64,000 nt of DNA from Diacronema lutheri (taxonomy: Eukaryota > Haptophyta > Pavlovophyceae > Pavlovales > Pavlovaceae): the NCBI GenBank assembly GCA_019448385.1, contig JAGTXO010000008.1:806001-870000 (forward strand), written 5' to 3'. Both the position numbers and the translations under genes were made by a program. Each line of letters starts with the position of its first letter. Position 1 is the stretch's first letter. The notes beneath the pieces are model-generated. The model worked only from the letters and a program-made list of their open reading frames with translations, did not search any database and was not told the origin of the DNA. This document shows, in pieces, positions 51,001-59,288 of this stretch.

Positions 51001-51816
51001 CGACGCGCCCGCCGGCGCGTCCGCCGGCGCGGCGATGGCGGGAGCGCCGGGAGATGTGCTGCTGAAGGCGAGAAAGCGTAGGCTCTCCGCCGCGAGCGCG
51101 GCCTTGGTCCGCTTCTTTGCGAGCGAGGCGCCGGGCTCGGCGGCGGGCGCCGCGACGAGGCCGCCGCCGAGCGCGCTGGGCAGGGTCCAAAAGGCGCGCG
51201 CGCCGGCGTACTGCACGCGCGGCACCTTCTCACCGCAAGGTAGCAGCTGCCGGCGCAGCACGTGCACGAACGACCCGCCACGCGGCTCGATCGTGAGCTC
51301 GCGGCCGCGGACCGACCAGCGCTTGGACTTGGCGTCGTCGACGGCGAGCGCCGCCACGTCGGCCGACGCAAACTCGACGAACGCATGGCCGCGCATGCTG
51401 ACGCTGCAACTGGTGATCGGCCCGCATTCGGCCACGAGCAGCGCGCAGAGCTCACTCGCAAGGTCCGCGTCGCTCACGCCGATCTCGGCGGGGCGCGGCA
51501 GGTTGCCGACGTAGAGGCACGATAAGTGCACGGCCCGGCCGCGAGGGCCGGGCAATGGGCTTTCGAGTGCTTGGCGGCCGAGCGCGAGGGCCTCGGCACG
51601 TCGACGGGCGGGTCGTGCAGCGTGTGCGCGTGCATGGCAAGCAAGCTGTCGGCGAGGGAGAGCGGCTCGAGGGGCAAGACGCGCCGCAGGATTTGGTACG
51701 GTCGTCGACCGAGGTAGGCCCGGACCCGGCCGAGGACTCGCCCGGACCCAAAACGAAATTGCACTGAACCATCGCTGCCGCCCCAAGGATGGCACGTCTT
51801 GTCGGCAGCGCGCCAA
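48049..51816 (-). CDS. RRM fused to EF-2/EFL1-like GTPase
   Basis: The frame is open from 51816 to TAG/TGA at 48049, about 1,255 codons. Order: RRM (SCLYVGNLPRPAEIG as RNP2, GHAFVEFASADVAAL as RNP1), a ~180-residue Ala/Pro linker, then the GTPase: VCVIAHVDHGKTTLADCLL (G1), EAERGITIHA (G2), VDCPGHAEFSSEV (G3), VLNKLD (G4). Later EF-2 lines are KSANKLNRFWFV and FALGPEGDAANALVDCTVGV. The diphthamide loop of EF-2 (AIHRGGGQ) is replaced by GSSRRAAQ, so it is a non-canonical paralogue, perhaps EFL1/Ria1-like (60S maturation). The start is unresolved: the first ~90 codons look spliced or shifted, since another frame (RPYQILRRVLPLEPLSLADS) is more coding-like at 51600-51720, and 51816 overlaps the neighbour. 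Confidence 0.8.
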   Translation of the reverse strand: MARCRQDVPSLGRQRWFSAISFWVRASPRPGPGLPRSTTVPNPAARLAPRAALPRRQLACHARAHAARPARRRAEALALGRQALESPLPGPRGRAVHLSCLYVGNLPRPAEIGVSDADLASELCALLVAECGPITSCSVSMRGHAFVEFASADVAALAVDDAKSKRWSVRGRELTIEPRGGSFVHVLRRQLLPCGEKVPRVQYAGARAFWTLPSALGGGLVAAPAAEPGASLAKKRTKAALAAESLRFLAFSSTSPGAPAIAAPADAPAGASAGMRASTRGERAPATLSSAPAIFKPSTARALAAAPAVADTPAAAIAKLVPPPPLRPSPPPPVHSPDAIDGGDRDEHGAHARAREVEPPAHPPCEDVRNVCVIAHVDHGKTTLADCLLAAAGQLSAERAGKACALDVGLEAERGITIHASAVSLGFAPSGRRAEPLRLTLVDCPGHAEFSSEVTAALRLCDGALLLVDVSDGLRASAEEMLRQALEQGVPIVLVLNKLDRALPAVWPSDAPATADCALLTLHARMCAVIAHVNDIVRACGGGRARPVSLYDGSVLFGSGYDGWFASLHDVAELYADRAARALLRDAAAAAAERQRVRARALRRLAGNDDDERRALAFVQMALRPIAELHALAGKADGAAVDARLAAVLGRGLPAQLLASGAHEPLDPKTLRRAALGRLLLPGARALLDAIVLQLPAPAAAQRARVAQLCRAPPPPPPLPEPPADELPADEPPALKLGAHARADGDGAARAAALGALAAVVQRCDARGELVAYVAKMASLGGPGGPGGSAHAAIARILSGVVTAGQEVWCREEPADAGDGNGAGGAPARRARVSRVVVFGVAGARAVSAARAGDVVGLVGLDGALLRAGTVCTRAEMPALAPLAFDVSIVERVAVRVPDGGVGTRRLAEVLPALQRSDPLVRCAYDAETGEYVVGGAGALHVEVAVHRLREMLGSALGAQLLVAPPTVAHREGVLASSDKPRLGKSANKLNRFWFVASPLSPELLRALDAGEVPLARADAASRARLLVERFGWARKDATRLFALGPEGDAANALVDCTVGVQGVDLVRDLLVDAFEHACTAGPLAGQRLRGVRLDLVDALVHPVGSSRRAAQVVPAACRAIAAAVLCAAPVLIEPVSAVTLHAPLRFVGDVHDELGARRRALHIEHAPRGGAGLLAGEAADAQCDVRADVPTAELGGLGDALRGKLHGAARGLRIAFGSWAPVPDANAEMAVRTQRTLKGLPAAVPLADAVADKL

Positions 51817-52411
51817 TGGCCCCGTCGCGCGGCTACGTCAGCTGCGCGACGGCAAAGGCCAAATGCGCGTGGCTCGGCGTGGTCATCGGATTCGTTGGAT
51901 GCGCCGCCATCTTTTCGGTGGTGTCGGTCGGCGCCATCTCGATCGCCGCACAGGTGGACGCGTGCGAAGGTGGGTGCGACGCGGAGCTCCTCGCGTGCGC
52001 CGACTCGCTGCCGTGCGAATGCCACTGCGGCGCGCTGGCCGAGGAAGGCTCAGCAAGTCAAACGCTCGGCGCCGACCAATGCGCCGACCTGAAGGCCGTC
52101 ATGTTTGATCGCGCGATTGCGCCCGATCGCGCTGCAAGTGCTCGGCGGCTCGGCGAGGACGGCGGCGACGACGGCGACGAAGACGACGAGGACGAGGACA
52201 ACGACGGCGGCGGCGACGACGACGATGACGACGACGACGACGATGACGAAGACGAAGACGACGAAGACGAAGAAGACGATGGCGACAACCACGACAACGA
52301 TCACGGCGTCAATGGCGACGACAACGAGGAAGCCGTCGCCGACAACGACAGCAACAATGTCGTCAGTGGCGACGACGACGACGATGACGATGACGACGAC
52401 GGCGACGGCGA

Positions 52412-52481
<70 letters not shown>

Positions 52482-53192
52482 CAGCAAGACGATGACGAGG
52501 ACGACCACCACCGGCGGCATGACGAACAGCACCAGCGCTTGGGCGGCGGCAACAGCAGTGATGATCGCAACGTGCAGCTCAAAGCCGCGTTTGGTGTTGC
52601 GCGCAGCGAGTGCGCGAAGCTCCTTACGAAGCGCAACACGTGCGGCCAGGACGTTGGTGAGCCGAGCGGCGCATACTCGACGATCGCCAAGATTGGTGCA
52701 GACGACGTTGCAGTGCGTGTACCTGGCAACGAGTCGTGCCACGCCAAGCACACAGCATGCCTCAGCGCGCTCGACTCGTGCGTCGAACGCCCGGTAGCCG
52801 TGCTCGTCGTGGCGCTCAGCTCGTTTGGCGTGCTGTTCCTCTTCGTTGGCATTGGCTCGCTCATCAGCCTGTGCTGCTGCATGCAGCGCCCTACATCATC
52901 GTCGCCGCAGCTCACGATCCGCGAGCATCCCGTCCATGCCGCACCCGCGACGGGCGTGCCCGAGAAGCAAGCCACCGCGCCAATCGCAAACGCCAAGAAC
53001 ACAGCCGACGACGACGCACGTTCTGCGCCGCCGCCGCAATATTGGGCGATTGCCGTCCCGCCCGTCGGCGCGCCGGTGGTCGCGCGCCCGCCCGAGTCTG
53101 GCGGCGAGCCAGCATCGGCATTACCCATCGCATCGGCAATCCCCGTCGGCGTCGTCCATGCCGTGCCCGCGCGCGTCATCGCAACGCTCTGA
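51789..53192 (+). CDS. Two-pass membrane protein with poly-Asp loop
   Basis: 467 aa. TM1 at residues ~27-55 (WLGVVIGFVGCAAIFSVVSV) and TM2 at ~335-360 (VLVVALSSFGVLFLFVGIGS). The loop between them starts with paired cysteines (CEGGCDAELLACADSLPCEC), passes through ~120 residues dominated by Asp (several pure D runs), then a His-rich DDHHRRHDEQHQR and a second cysteine set (SECAKLL, NTCGQD, ESCHAKHTACLS, SCVE). The C-terminal cytosolic tail is Pro/Ala-rich. Poly-Asp lumenal loops bind calcium with high capacity and low affinity; a calcium-store or mineral-related role is inference. The family is unrecognised. The GAC microsatellite at 52150-52500 encodes the loop. Confidence 0.7.
52150..52500. 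repeat. GAC trinucleotide microsatellite in coding sequence
   Basis: Interrupted (GAC)n and (GAT/GAA) triplets; the longest pure block is about 22 triplets at 52416-52481. It is kept in frame and read as Asp. Confidence 0.9.
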
Positions 53193-54261
53193 GCGAGTAC
53201 GCCTTTGCAGATCCCCTTCACGAACCCGATCAGTCCAAACCTCTCCCCCCCCCCCCCCCCCCCCCCCCCTCCTCTTCCCTTCTTTCTCCCCCGAGTCCCG
53301 ATGGAGGGCGTTTTCTCTTCCCCAGAGTCCCGAAGGAGCTTGTGCTGTATGAGTACTGCTGTTGCAGCAATGTCGCGTGAAAAGGTGAGATGTTGAATCG
53401 AGACAATGCGATGGCTCAGTGGGACCCTCACTGAGATGCGCCTCTGCGCCCGTCGCCGTCAAAAAGAGGCCGCGTCGAGGTCGGCCGTTAGCGGCTCAGC
53501 GGTGCACTGATCCACAACGACGACAAGGGCCGCACAGCCTCTTATCTTGCGCACAATTCCGACGTGAGAGGTCCGTCGATGCGGCCGATTGCGACGACAG
53601 CAACGCCGTGGCGACTTAGCCTGCGAAGCGGACAAATGTCAGCCGCGGCCCGCGGGCGCGCGACGTGGGCGCGCAGCACGGGGACGCATCACGGTGACGG
53701 TGACGGTCACGCAGCGCTGCGCGTCCGCTGCAACCCCACCCCATCCCATCTCGTCCCACCAATGTGCTTCCCCCCCCCCCCCCCCCCCCCCCCGCGAGGT
53801 GCTTCAGTCGAAAGATGGTGATGATTGTTTCACTTCACCGGGCTTGCGACCCTCGAGGTGAACTATGCTTTTTGGTACATCACAAGCACGGTGGGAGGAA
53901 AGGCAAGCGGCGCGCACAGGTCCGCGTGCAGTGGGCAGGGGCGGTGGGTGGCCACAGGCAGCATGCGCGCGCTGTGCAGTGCCATGCGGCGTGTGCGTTC
54001 CCCCGTGCGCGCCTCGCCACGCGCCGTGCCGCGCACTCCGCGTGCTGTTGATGCTGCCCCCCCCCCCCCTCCCCCCTCCCCATCCTACCCCCTTCCGACC
54101 CACCTCGCCCACAATGCTTGTCAGCCAAATGCCTCGGATGTCGTTCATGAAAGCGCAACCGCCTTTTGGAAAGCGCGGAGAGAACCTCCACGCAGCCCGC
54201 CAGGCGGTCGCAATCAGACTCGTCATCTAAAAGTGTGGTTGTCATCACCCAAGCAGCGGGG

Positions 54262-54343
54262 GAGGAGATGGGGCGGGCAGGGCGGGCTGGCAGGGCAGGC
54301 GGGCGGGCAAAGCGGGCGGGGCGGGCGGGCAGGGCGGGCAGGG

Positions 54344-54390
<47 letters not shown>

Positions 54391-54438
54391 GGGGCAGGGG
54401 GCAGGGGGCAGGGCGGGCAGGGCGGACGGGCAGGGGCA
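54262..54438. repeat. GGGCAGGGC minisatellite with 43-base poly-G
   Basis: Short units of GGGC(A/G)GGGC repeat on both sides of an uninterrupted run of about 43 G (54345-54387). The run is the longest homopolymer in the window and a strong candidate for G-quadruplex structure. Confidence 0.9.
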
Positions 54439-54492
54439 GGGGCTGCGCGGCGCGCACCCATGCCGCCGAAAAGTCAAAATAGACGCGAAGCG

Positions 54493-54634
54493 AAGGAGGC
54501 GAGCCGGAGAGGGTCTTCCGCCTCTGCGCACAGTAGAACCGCGCGCTGTGCGGGCAGGCGAAGGAGGCGAGCCAGGAAAAGGTCTCCAAGGCCTCCGCCT
54601 CTGCGCACAGTAGAACCGCGCGCTGTGCGGGGCT
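54493..54634. repeat. Two direct ~70-bp repeats
   Basis: Each unit starts GAAGGAGGCGAGCC and ends GCGCACAGTAGAACCGCGCG followed by CTGTGCGG. The first part of a third copy (GAAGCGAAGG) precedes them. The 3' halves are identical; the middles differ by a short insertion. Confidence 0.8.
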
Positions 54635-55664
54635 GCGGGCGCGGGAGGGCAAAGGCGAAGAGCGCTCGGAGCTGGAGCAGGTGCACAAGGCAGCGCGCGG
54701 CGCAAAAGCTGAGCGCCGTGAAGGGTTCCACCGATTGAGAGCCCAACCTGCGCACGCAGCGAGCCGGGGGTGAACGGTTGGAGAGAGGGAGGGGGGGGGG
54801 GGGGGGGGGCAGGGGGGGGGGGGGGATAAATGGGGGGGAAACGAGAGCGCGCGCGCATCCGCGTGTGAGGTACAAGTGTCTCTGTTCGCATGTCGCCCCG
54901 AGAATGGCCAGTGCGCGCATGCGTGCGCGCAGCGGTGAGTAACAGGGCGTCACCCAAGAGTGACGCTGTGGCCCCCAAGGCACCCCACCCCCCATCCCCC
55001 CGCCACCAAAATGGAAGGGGGGGGGGGGGTGGGGCGCAGAGGCCGGGAGCACCCGAAGTGGCGGTGCAACCGGGTGACACGGGGGCGGAGTGCGTGCCGC
55101 CGCGGCTCGCCGCCGCGCGCGCCCTGTCCTGCCCCCGCCATCCCCCCGCCGCGCGGCGCCGCGCGCATCCCAAGAACTGCCGCCATCGTTTTGCCTCTGC
55201 CACGAGACAGGTCAACCTCCAGTTCCAAACACGTCTGGGGTTGGTTTGAGCGTGACGTGCGCGTGCGCCCTTTCCGCTGCGCGTGACAGCCAGGACGCCG
55301 GAGTGCCGAGGCGCTGGCTAACGCCTACGTAGCAGAGCCCACCGCTCCCCCTACCCCCCCCCCCCCCTCTCCCCCTGCATCCCCTCCACCCCCCACTTGC
55401 ACGGCAAACCACACGCCGCTGCCGGGGCTGCGCTGTCGCTTGCACGGCCACCGCGGCACGTGTCGCTCGCGGCGCCGCGAGCGCGGGCGCCGCGGGCAGG
55501 GCGCCGCAGGGCAAAGCATGGCGGGCAGCGCAGGGCAGGGCAGAGCAGAGCAGGGCACGCGCGCGCAGCGGGGCGAGCAGCGGCGCGGCTGTGTCTCAGC
55601 GCCTTGTATCCGCAAGGTGTGAACTCGGTCAGGGATAACTAGTACTGCTACTACGCATCCTCGA

Positions 55665-55745
55665 CACAGCAGCAGCGGCAGCAGCGGCAGCAGCGGCAGC
55701 GGCAGCAGCGGCAGCACCGCAGCAGCGACCGCACGCAACAGCAGC
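55665..55745. repeat. CAGCAGCGG tract
   Basis: A mixed (CAGCAGCGG)n tandem array of about 75 bp, non-coding by context. Confidence 0.85.
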
Positions 55746-55784
55746 GCAGAACCGGGCAGCACAATCGAAATAAATGGGGGCGGC

Positions 55785-55890
55785 CGGGACGGGGAGAAGG
55801 CGGACGGGGACGGGGGGAAGGCGGACGGGGACGGGGGGATGCGGACGGGGACGGGGGGAGGCGGACGGGGACGGGGGAAGACGGACAGGG
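55785..55890. repeat. Minisatellite, ~20-bp GGCGGACGGGGACGGGGG units
   Basis: Five near-identical units of 20-22 bp in a row, differing by one or two bases at the end. They are purine-rich and G-quadruplex-prone. Confidence 0.9.
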
Positions 55891-56173
55891 CCGTCCAAGG
55901 GGAAGCAAGCGTGCAGCGCGGACCCATCCCGCATGCCCGTCGTGCGCCCGAAGCGATCCCATGCCCTCGCGCTCCGCGCCCAGCCAGCCAACCCCCGCGC
56001 CACGCCTCGTGCCACGAGAGCAAAACGTGGATCCGGCGTCACACGCGCGAGCGCGCGCGCGCTTTGCGCCGGATGCGCACCGGGGCACGCACCCACGCGC
56101 GCGAGGCTGAGCGCCACGAAGACCGTGCGCGCCGCCGACATTGGACACTTGATCAAGCGATTGGTGCCTGCGC

Positions 56174-57109
56174 TCATCTGAGGCTGACCGTAACGACATA
56201 CTGGTTGCCGCCGTGCATAAACGACGAGCGGTGCACCGGCTCGCCCACGCCGCCGAGCGCGTGCGAGCGCGCCGCCGCGAGCTGCAGTCGCGTGGCGAGC
56301 GAGAAGGGCGAGCGGGCAAGCCCGCGCGCGTACGTGCTGCTGAACGGCGCGTGGAGCGCGCGCGCGCCGGCCGGACCGCCACCGTGCGCGAGCGCCGCGG
56401 CGAGCCCGCCGGTCGTTGGGCCCACGCCGCCGTCTGCGCGTGCGTACGCGCGCGCGTGTGCGTAGTCGGGCGCGGCGGCCGCGGCGGCCGCCTCGTGCGC
56501 AAAGACGACGCGCAGCTCGCGCGCGAGCGCGTGCAGCGAGTCGAGCACCGGCGCGAGCGCGTGTGCGTCGTCGGCGTCGGCGGCGTCGTCGGGGCGCCTG
56601 CCGTGGTCGCGGTCTCGCCGTCGACGGCGGTGGCTTGACGCGGCGCGCGGCGCGCTGCGCGGCTGGCGCGCGGCGTCATCCGAGCTGCGCGGCTCGCCCG
56701 CGCGCGCCGCCTCGTCGTCCGCGCGCGGCGTGCCGGGCGCGCGCGGAGGCGTGCGCGAAGCGCTGGCGGGGCCCTCCCCCGCGTCCGCGTCCGAGCCGTC
56801 GGAACCGCCGGTACGCGAGAGGCGGGGCGCGCTCGCGAATGCGGCCAGGCTGCTGCTCGGCGCCGACCGCGCTGCTCGCTCGTGCGCTGGCGTCGCCAAG
56901 AAGAGGCCGCCCGCGTATGGGTTGATCGGCGTCGGCAGGTCGCCCGCCGGCCTTGACACGCCGCCCGGCCGCGGGTGCAGCGGCGTGTGCGGGTTGTGGC
57001 GCGGCCGAGGCTTGTGCCGCGGCAGGGACACGTCCGAGTCCGACGTGTACAGCCCACCGTCCAGCTTGCCGTGGATTGGCGTGAGCTGCAAGATCTCCTC
57101 GTCGATCAT
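56174..57109 (-). CDS. Unknown disordered protein, 311 aa
   Basis: ATG 57109-57107 ([20 protein letters not shown]) is chosen because the frame upstream is Arg-rich and overlaps the leader of the divergent Der gene. Features: a possible short conserved N-terminal block ([20 protein letters not shown]), a basic Pro/His stretch ([16 protein letters not shown]), long disordered Ser/Ala/Asp-rich middle with an [13 protein letters not shown] patch, a helix [20 protein letters not shown], and an ordered-looking C-terminus ([19 protein letters not shown]). No signal peptide or membrane segment. The family is not recognised; a scaffold or regulatory role is a guess. Confidence 0.55.
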   Translation of the reverse strand: MIDEEILQLTPIHGKLDGGLYTSDSDVSLPRHKPRPRHNPHTPLHPRPGGVSRPAGDLPTPINPYAGGLFLATPAHERAARSAPSSSLAAFASAPRLSRTGGSDGSDADAGEGPASASRTPPRAPGTPRADDEAARAGEPRSSDDAARQPRSAPRAASSHRRRRRDRDHGRRPDDAADADDAHALAPVLDSLHALARELRVVFAHEAAAAAAAPDYAHARAYARADGGVGPTTGGLAAALAHGGGPAGARALHAPFSSTYARGLARSPFSLATRLQLAAARSHALGGVGEPVHRSSFMHGGNQYVVTVSLR

Positions 57110-57223
57110 CGCGCGGTGCCCCTCCCCTCCCCTCCCTCCCCCGGCGCAGGAGAAGGAGGGCACGTCGGCTGGCCGCTCCTTTTCAAAGAGGGGACGGCGT
57201 TGCTTCTCAACAGGACGGGCACG
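57110..57223. promoter_or_regulatory. 114-bp divergent promoter region
   Basis: The gap between the start codons of the unknown protein (minus) and Der (plus). It contains a pyrimidine-rich stretch (CCCTCCCCTCCCCTCCCTCC) and TCCTTTTCAAAGAG. Inferred from layout. Confidence 0.45.
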
Positions 57224-59081
57224 ATGCTGCCAACGAGGTTGCGTGGCCTCGTGCTGCTCTGCCTGGCGGCCCTCTCGGCTGGGTACGCCGCGAGGAGAGC
57301 ACACGCGCCGCGCGGCGCGGTCGCGAGATTGTGCGCGCCCGCGCGCGCGGCATTCGTCGGCAGCGCGCTCGACGACGCGCCGGGCGTGAGCGCCGAGCGC
57401 GCCGACAGCTTTGACCTCGCGCTCGCCGAGCGCATCGCGTCGGGCGAGCAGAGCGACGACGACTTTGACGCGGACGGGTGGGGCGAGTACGTGGTCGAGC
57501 CGCTCGATGATGGTGCCGAGCCGGCTGACCCGAACGCGTACACGCCGAGCGAGCGCGGCGCCTCCCGCCACGAGGAGTGGGACACGAGCCGGCTACCGCT
57601 CGTCGCGGTCGTCGGCCGGCCCAACGTCGGCAAGTCGATGATCGTCAACCGGCTGTCGCGCCAGTTCCAGGGCGGCTCGATTACGTACGATGCGCCCGGC
57701 ATCACGCGCGACAGGTCGTACCGCACTGCCTACTGGAACGACAAGGAATTTCGCGTGCGCGCCGCACTGCACCGCGCTCGCGCGCGCGCTTGCTCGCGGC
57801 CGCGCGCTCTCGCGGCACGCGCCCGCTCACGGCGCGCGCGCGCGCGCCGGCTGAACGCGGGCTGTGACGGCGCAGGTGGTCGACACTGGCGGGATTGTCT
57901 TCCATGAGGACACGGACGATGTCTTTCTCCCGCAGATCCGCGCACAGGCGATGGTCGCGATCGGCGAGGCGAAGGCAGCCATCCTTGTCGTCGACGGCCA
58001 GGCCGGCCCGACGGCGCTCGACCACGAGCTGGCCACCTTCTTGCGCAAGCAGAAGCACATCGAGGTACTGCTCGCCGTGAACAAGTGCGAGTCGCACGTG
58101 CAAGGCGAACTCCTCGCCGCCGCCTTTTGGGAGCTTGGCCTCGGCACGCCGCACCCCGTCTCGGGCATCCACGGCGCCGGGCTCGCCGAACTCCTCGAGG
58201 CGCTCATGCCGCACCTCGAGATGGAGGAGGAGGAGCTCGTGCGCGTGCACGCGCGCGTCGCGATCATCGGCCGGCCCAACGTGGGCAAGTCGTCGCTGCT
58301 GAATCGCCTCTGCGGCCAGGAGCGCGCCATCGTGAGCGACGTCGCGGGCACGACTCGCGATTCGATCGATTCGACCGTCGAGTGGGAGGGTAAGCGGTAC
58401 GCGCTCGTCGACACGGCGGGCGTGCGGCGCAAGTCGCGCGTGGCGCAGAACGAGGAGAAGCTGATGGTCAACCGCGCGATCAAGGCCATTCGACGCGCGC
58501 AGGTCGTCCTTCTGCTCGTCGACGCGCTCGAGGGCGTGACCGACCAAGACATGCAGCTTGGCGAGCTCGTGCGAGACGCAGGTGCCGCGTGCGTCGTCGT
58601 CGTGAACAAGTGGGATCTCGTGGACGACGAGCGGTCGGACAAGCTGTACCGACAGAGCCGCGAGTACCTCGCTGCCAACCTGCCCACCGTCGCGTGGGCG
58701 AGCACGCTCTTCATCTCGGCGAAGACGGGCTTCAACGCCAATCGCGTGTACGGCGCGATCGATGGCGTGCTGCAGGAGCACGAACGGCGCGTGCCGACCG
58801 CGCTGCTCAACGAGGTGCTGCAGGAGGCGGTGCAGTGGCAGAAGCCGCCGTCCGACCGGACGGGCAAGCAGGGCAAGATCTTCTACTGCACGCAGGTCGG
58901 CCGGCGGCCACCCGCAATCGCAATCTTTGTCAACGACCCGACGCTCTTCGCGCAGGCGTACAAGCGCTACCTCGAGGGCCGCTTCCGCGACGCGCTCGGC
59001 TTTAAGGGCACGCCGCTCCGCCTGATCTTCCGCGGCAAGGCCGTGCGCACCAAGGGCTCGGGCGTGCCCTGGGCAGACTGA
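57224..59081 (+). CDS. der: Der/EngA double-GTPase, plastid-targeted
   Basis: Exons 57224-57754 and 57876-59081, about 578 aa. The 121-bp intron (GTGCGC...GCGCAG) joins [14 protein letters not shown]. Two Era-like GTPase domains: [20 protein letters not shown] with VVDTGG and NKCE; and [20 protein letters not shown] with LVDTAG and VVNKWDL. A KH-like C-terminal domain follows ([34 protein letters not shown]). Bacterial Der assembles the 50S ribosomal subunit; plant homologues work in chloroplasts. The leader has a signal peptide ([20 protein letters not shown]) followed by a basic, hydroxyl-poor transit-like segment, as in complex plastids. The first domain's G4 is NKCE rather than NKxD, an unusual change. 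It is a host gene. Confidence 0.93.
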
Positions 59082-59288
59082 GCTAGAGACTGAGCTCATT
59101 CTGACTGTTCCACCGCGTGCGCGCTGCCACCCGGGATGATTGACGTCTCGTGCGGCATCTTGGGGCCTGGGCGTGCGGCGTGCGGGTGCAGCGTGCCGTC
59201 AATGCCCGTCGTAACTCGCGAGTCGGAAATGGCACGGACGCGTAACGGTCTTGTTGGCGCTTTGTCGCGCGTGCCGCGCGCGTAGGCC
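59082..59288. other. Short intergenic spacer
   Basis: 207 bp with no coding signature, between Der and the membrane protein gene; it should contain the former's terminator and the latter's promoter. No motif recognised. Confidence 0.5.

Larger units (their letters stand above)
53193..56173. other. 3-kb gene-free repeat region
   Basis: It holds homopolymer tracts (poly-C at 53245-53269, 53770-53793 and 54058-54069; poly-G at 54345-54387, 54791-54810, 54818-54827, 55017-55029), minisatellites and a CAG-like tract (listed separately). No frame has protein motifs; predicted products are Pro-, Gly- or Arg-only. AT-richer islands are at 53330-53410 and 53820-53890. It may be a regulatory or fragile site between the poly-Asp gene and the convergent gene at 56174. 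Confidence 0.6.

Noticed and set aside
54474-54738. A small gene encoded by the direct repeats
   Set aside because: Frames through the repeats give only low-complexity Arg/Ser/Ala or Pro-rich products and run into poly-G tracts.
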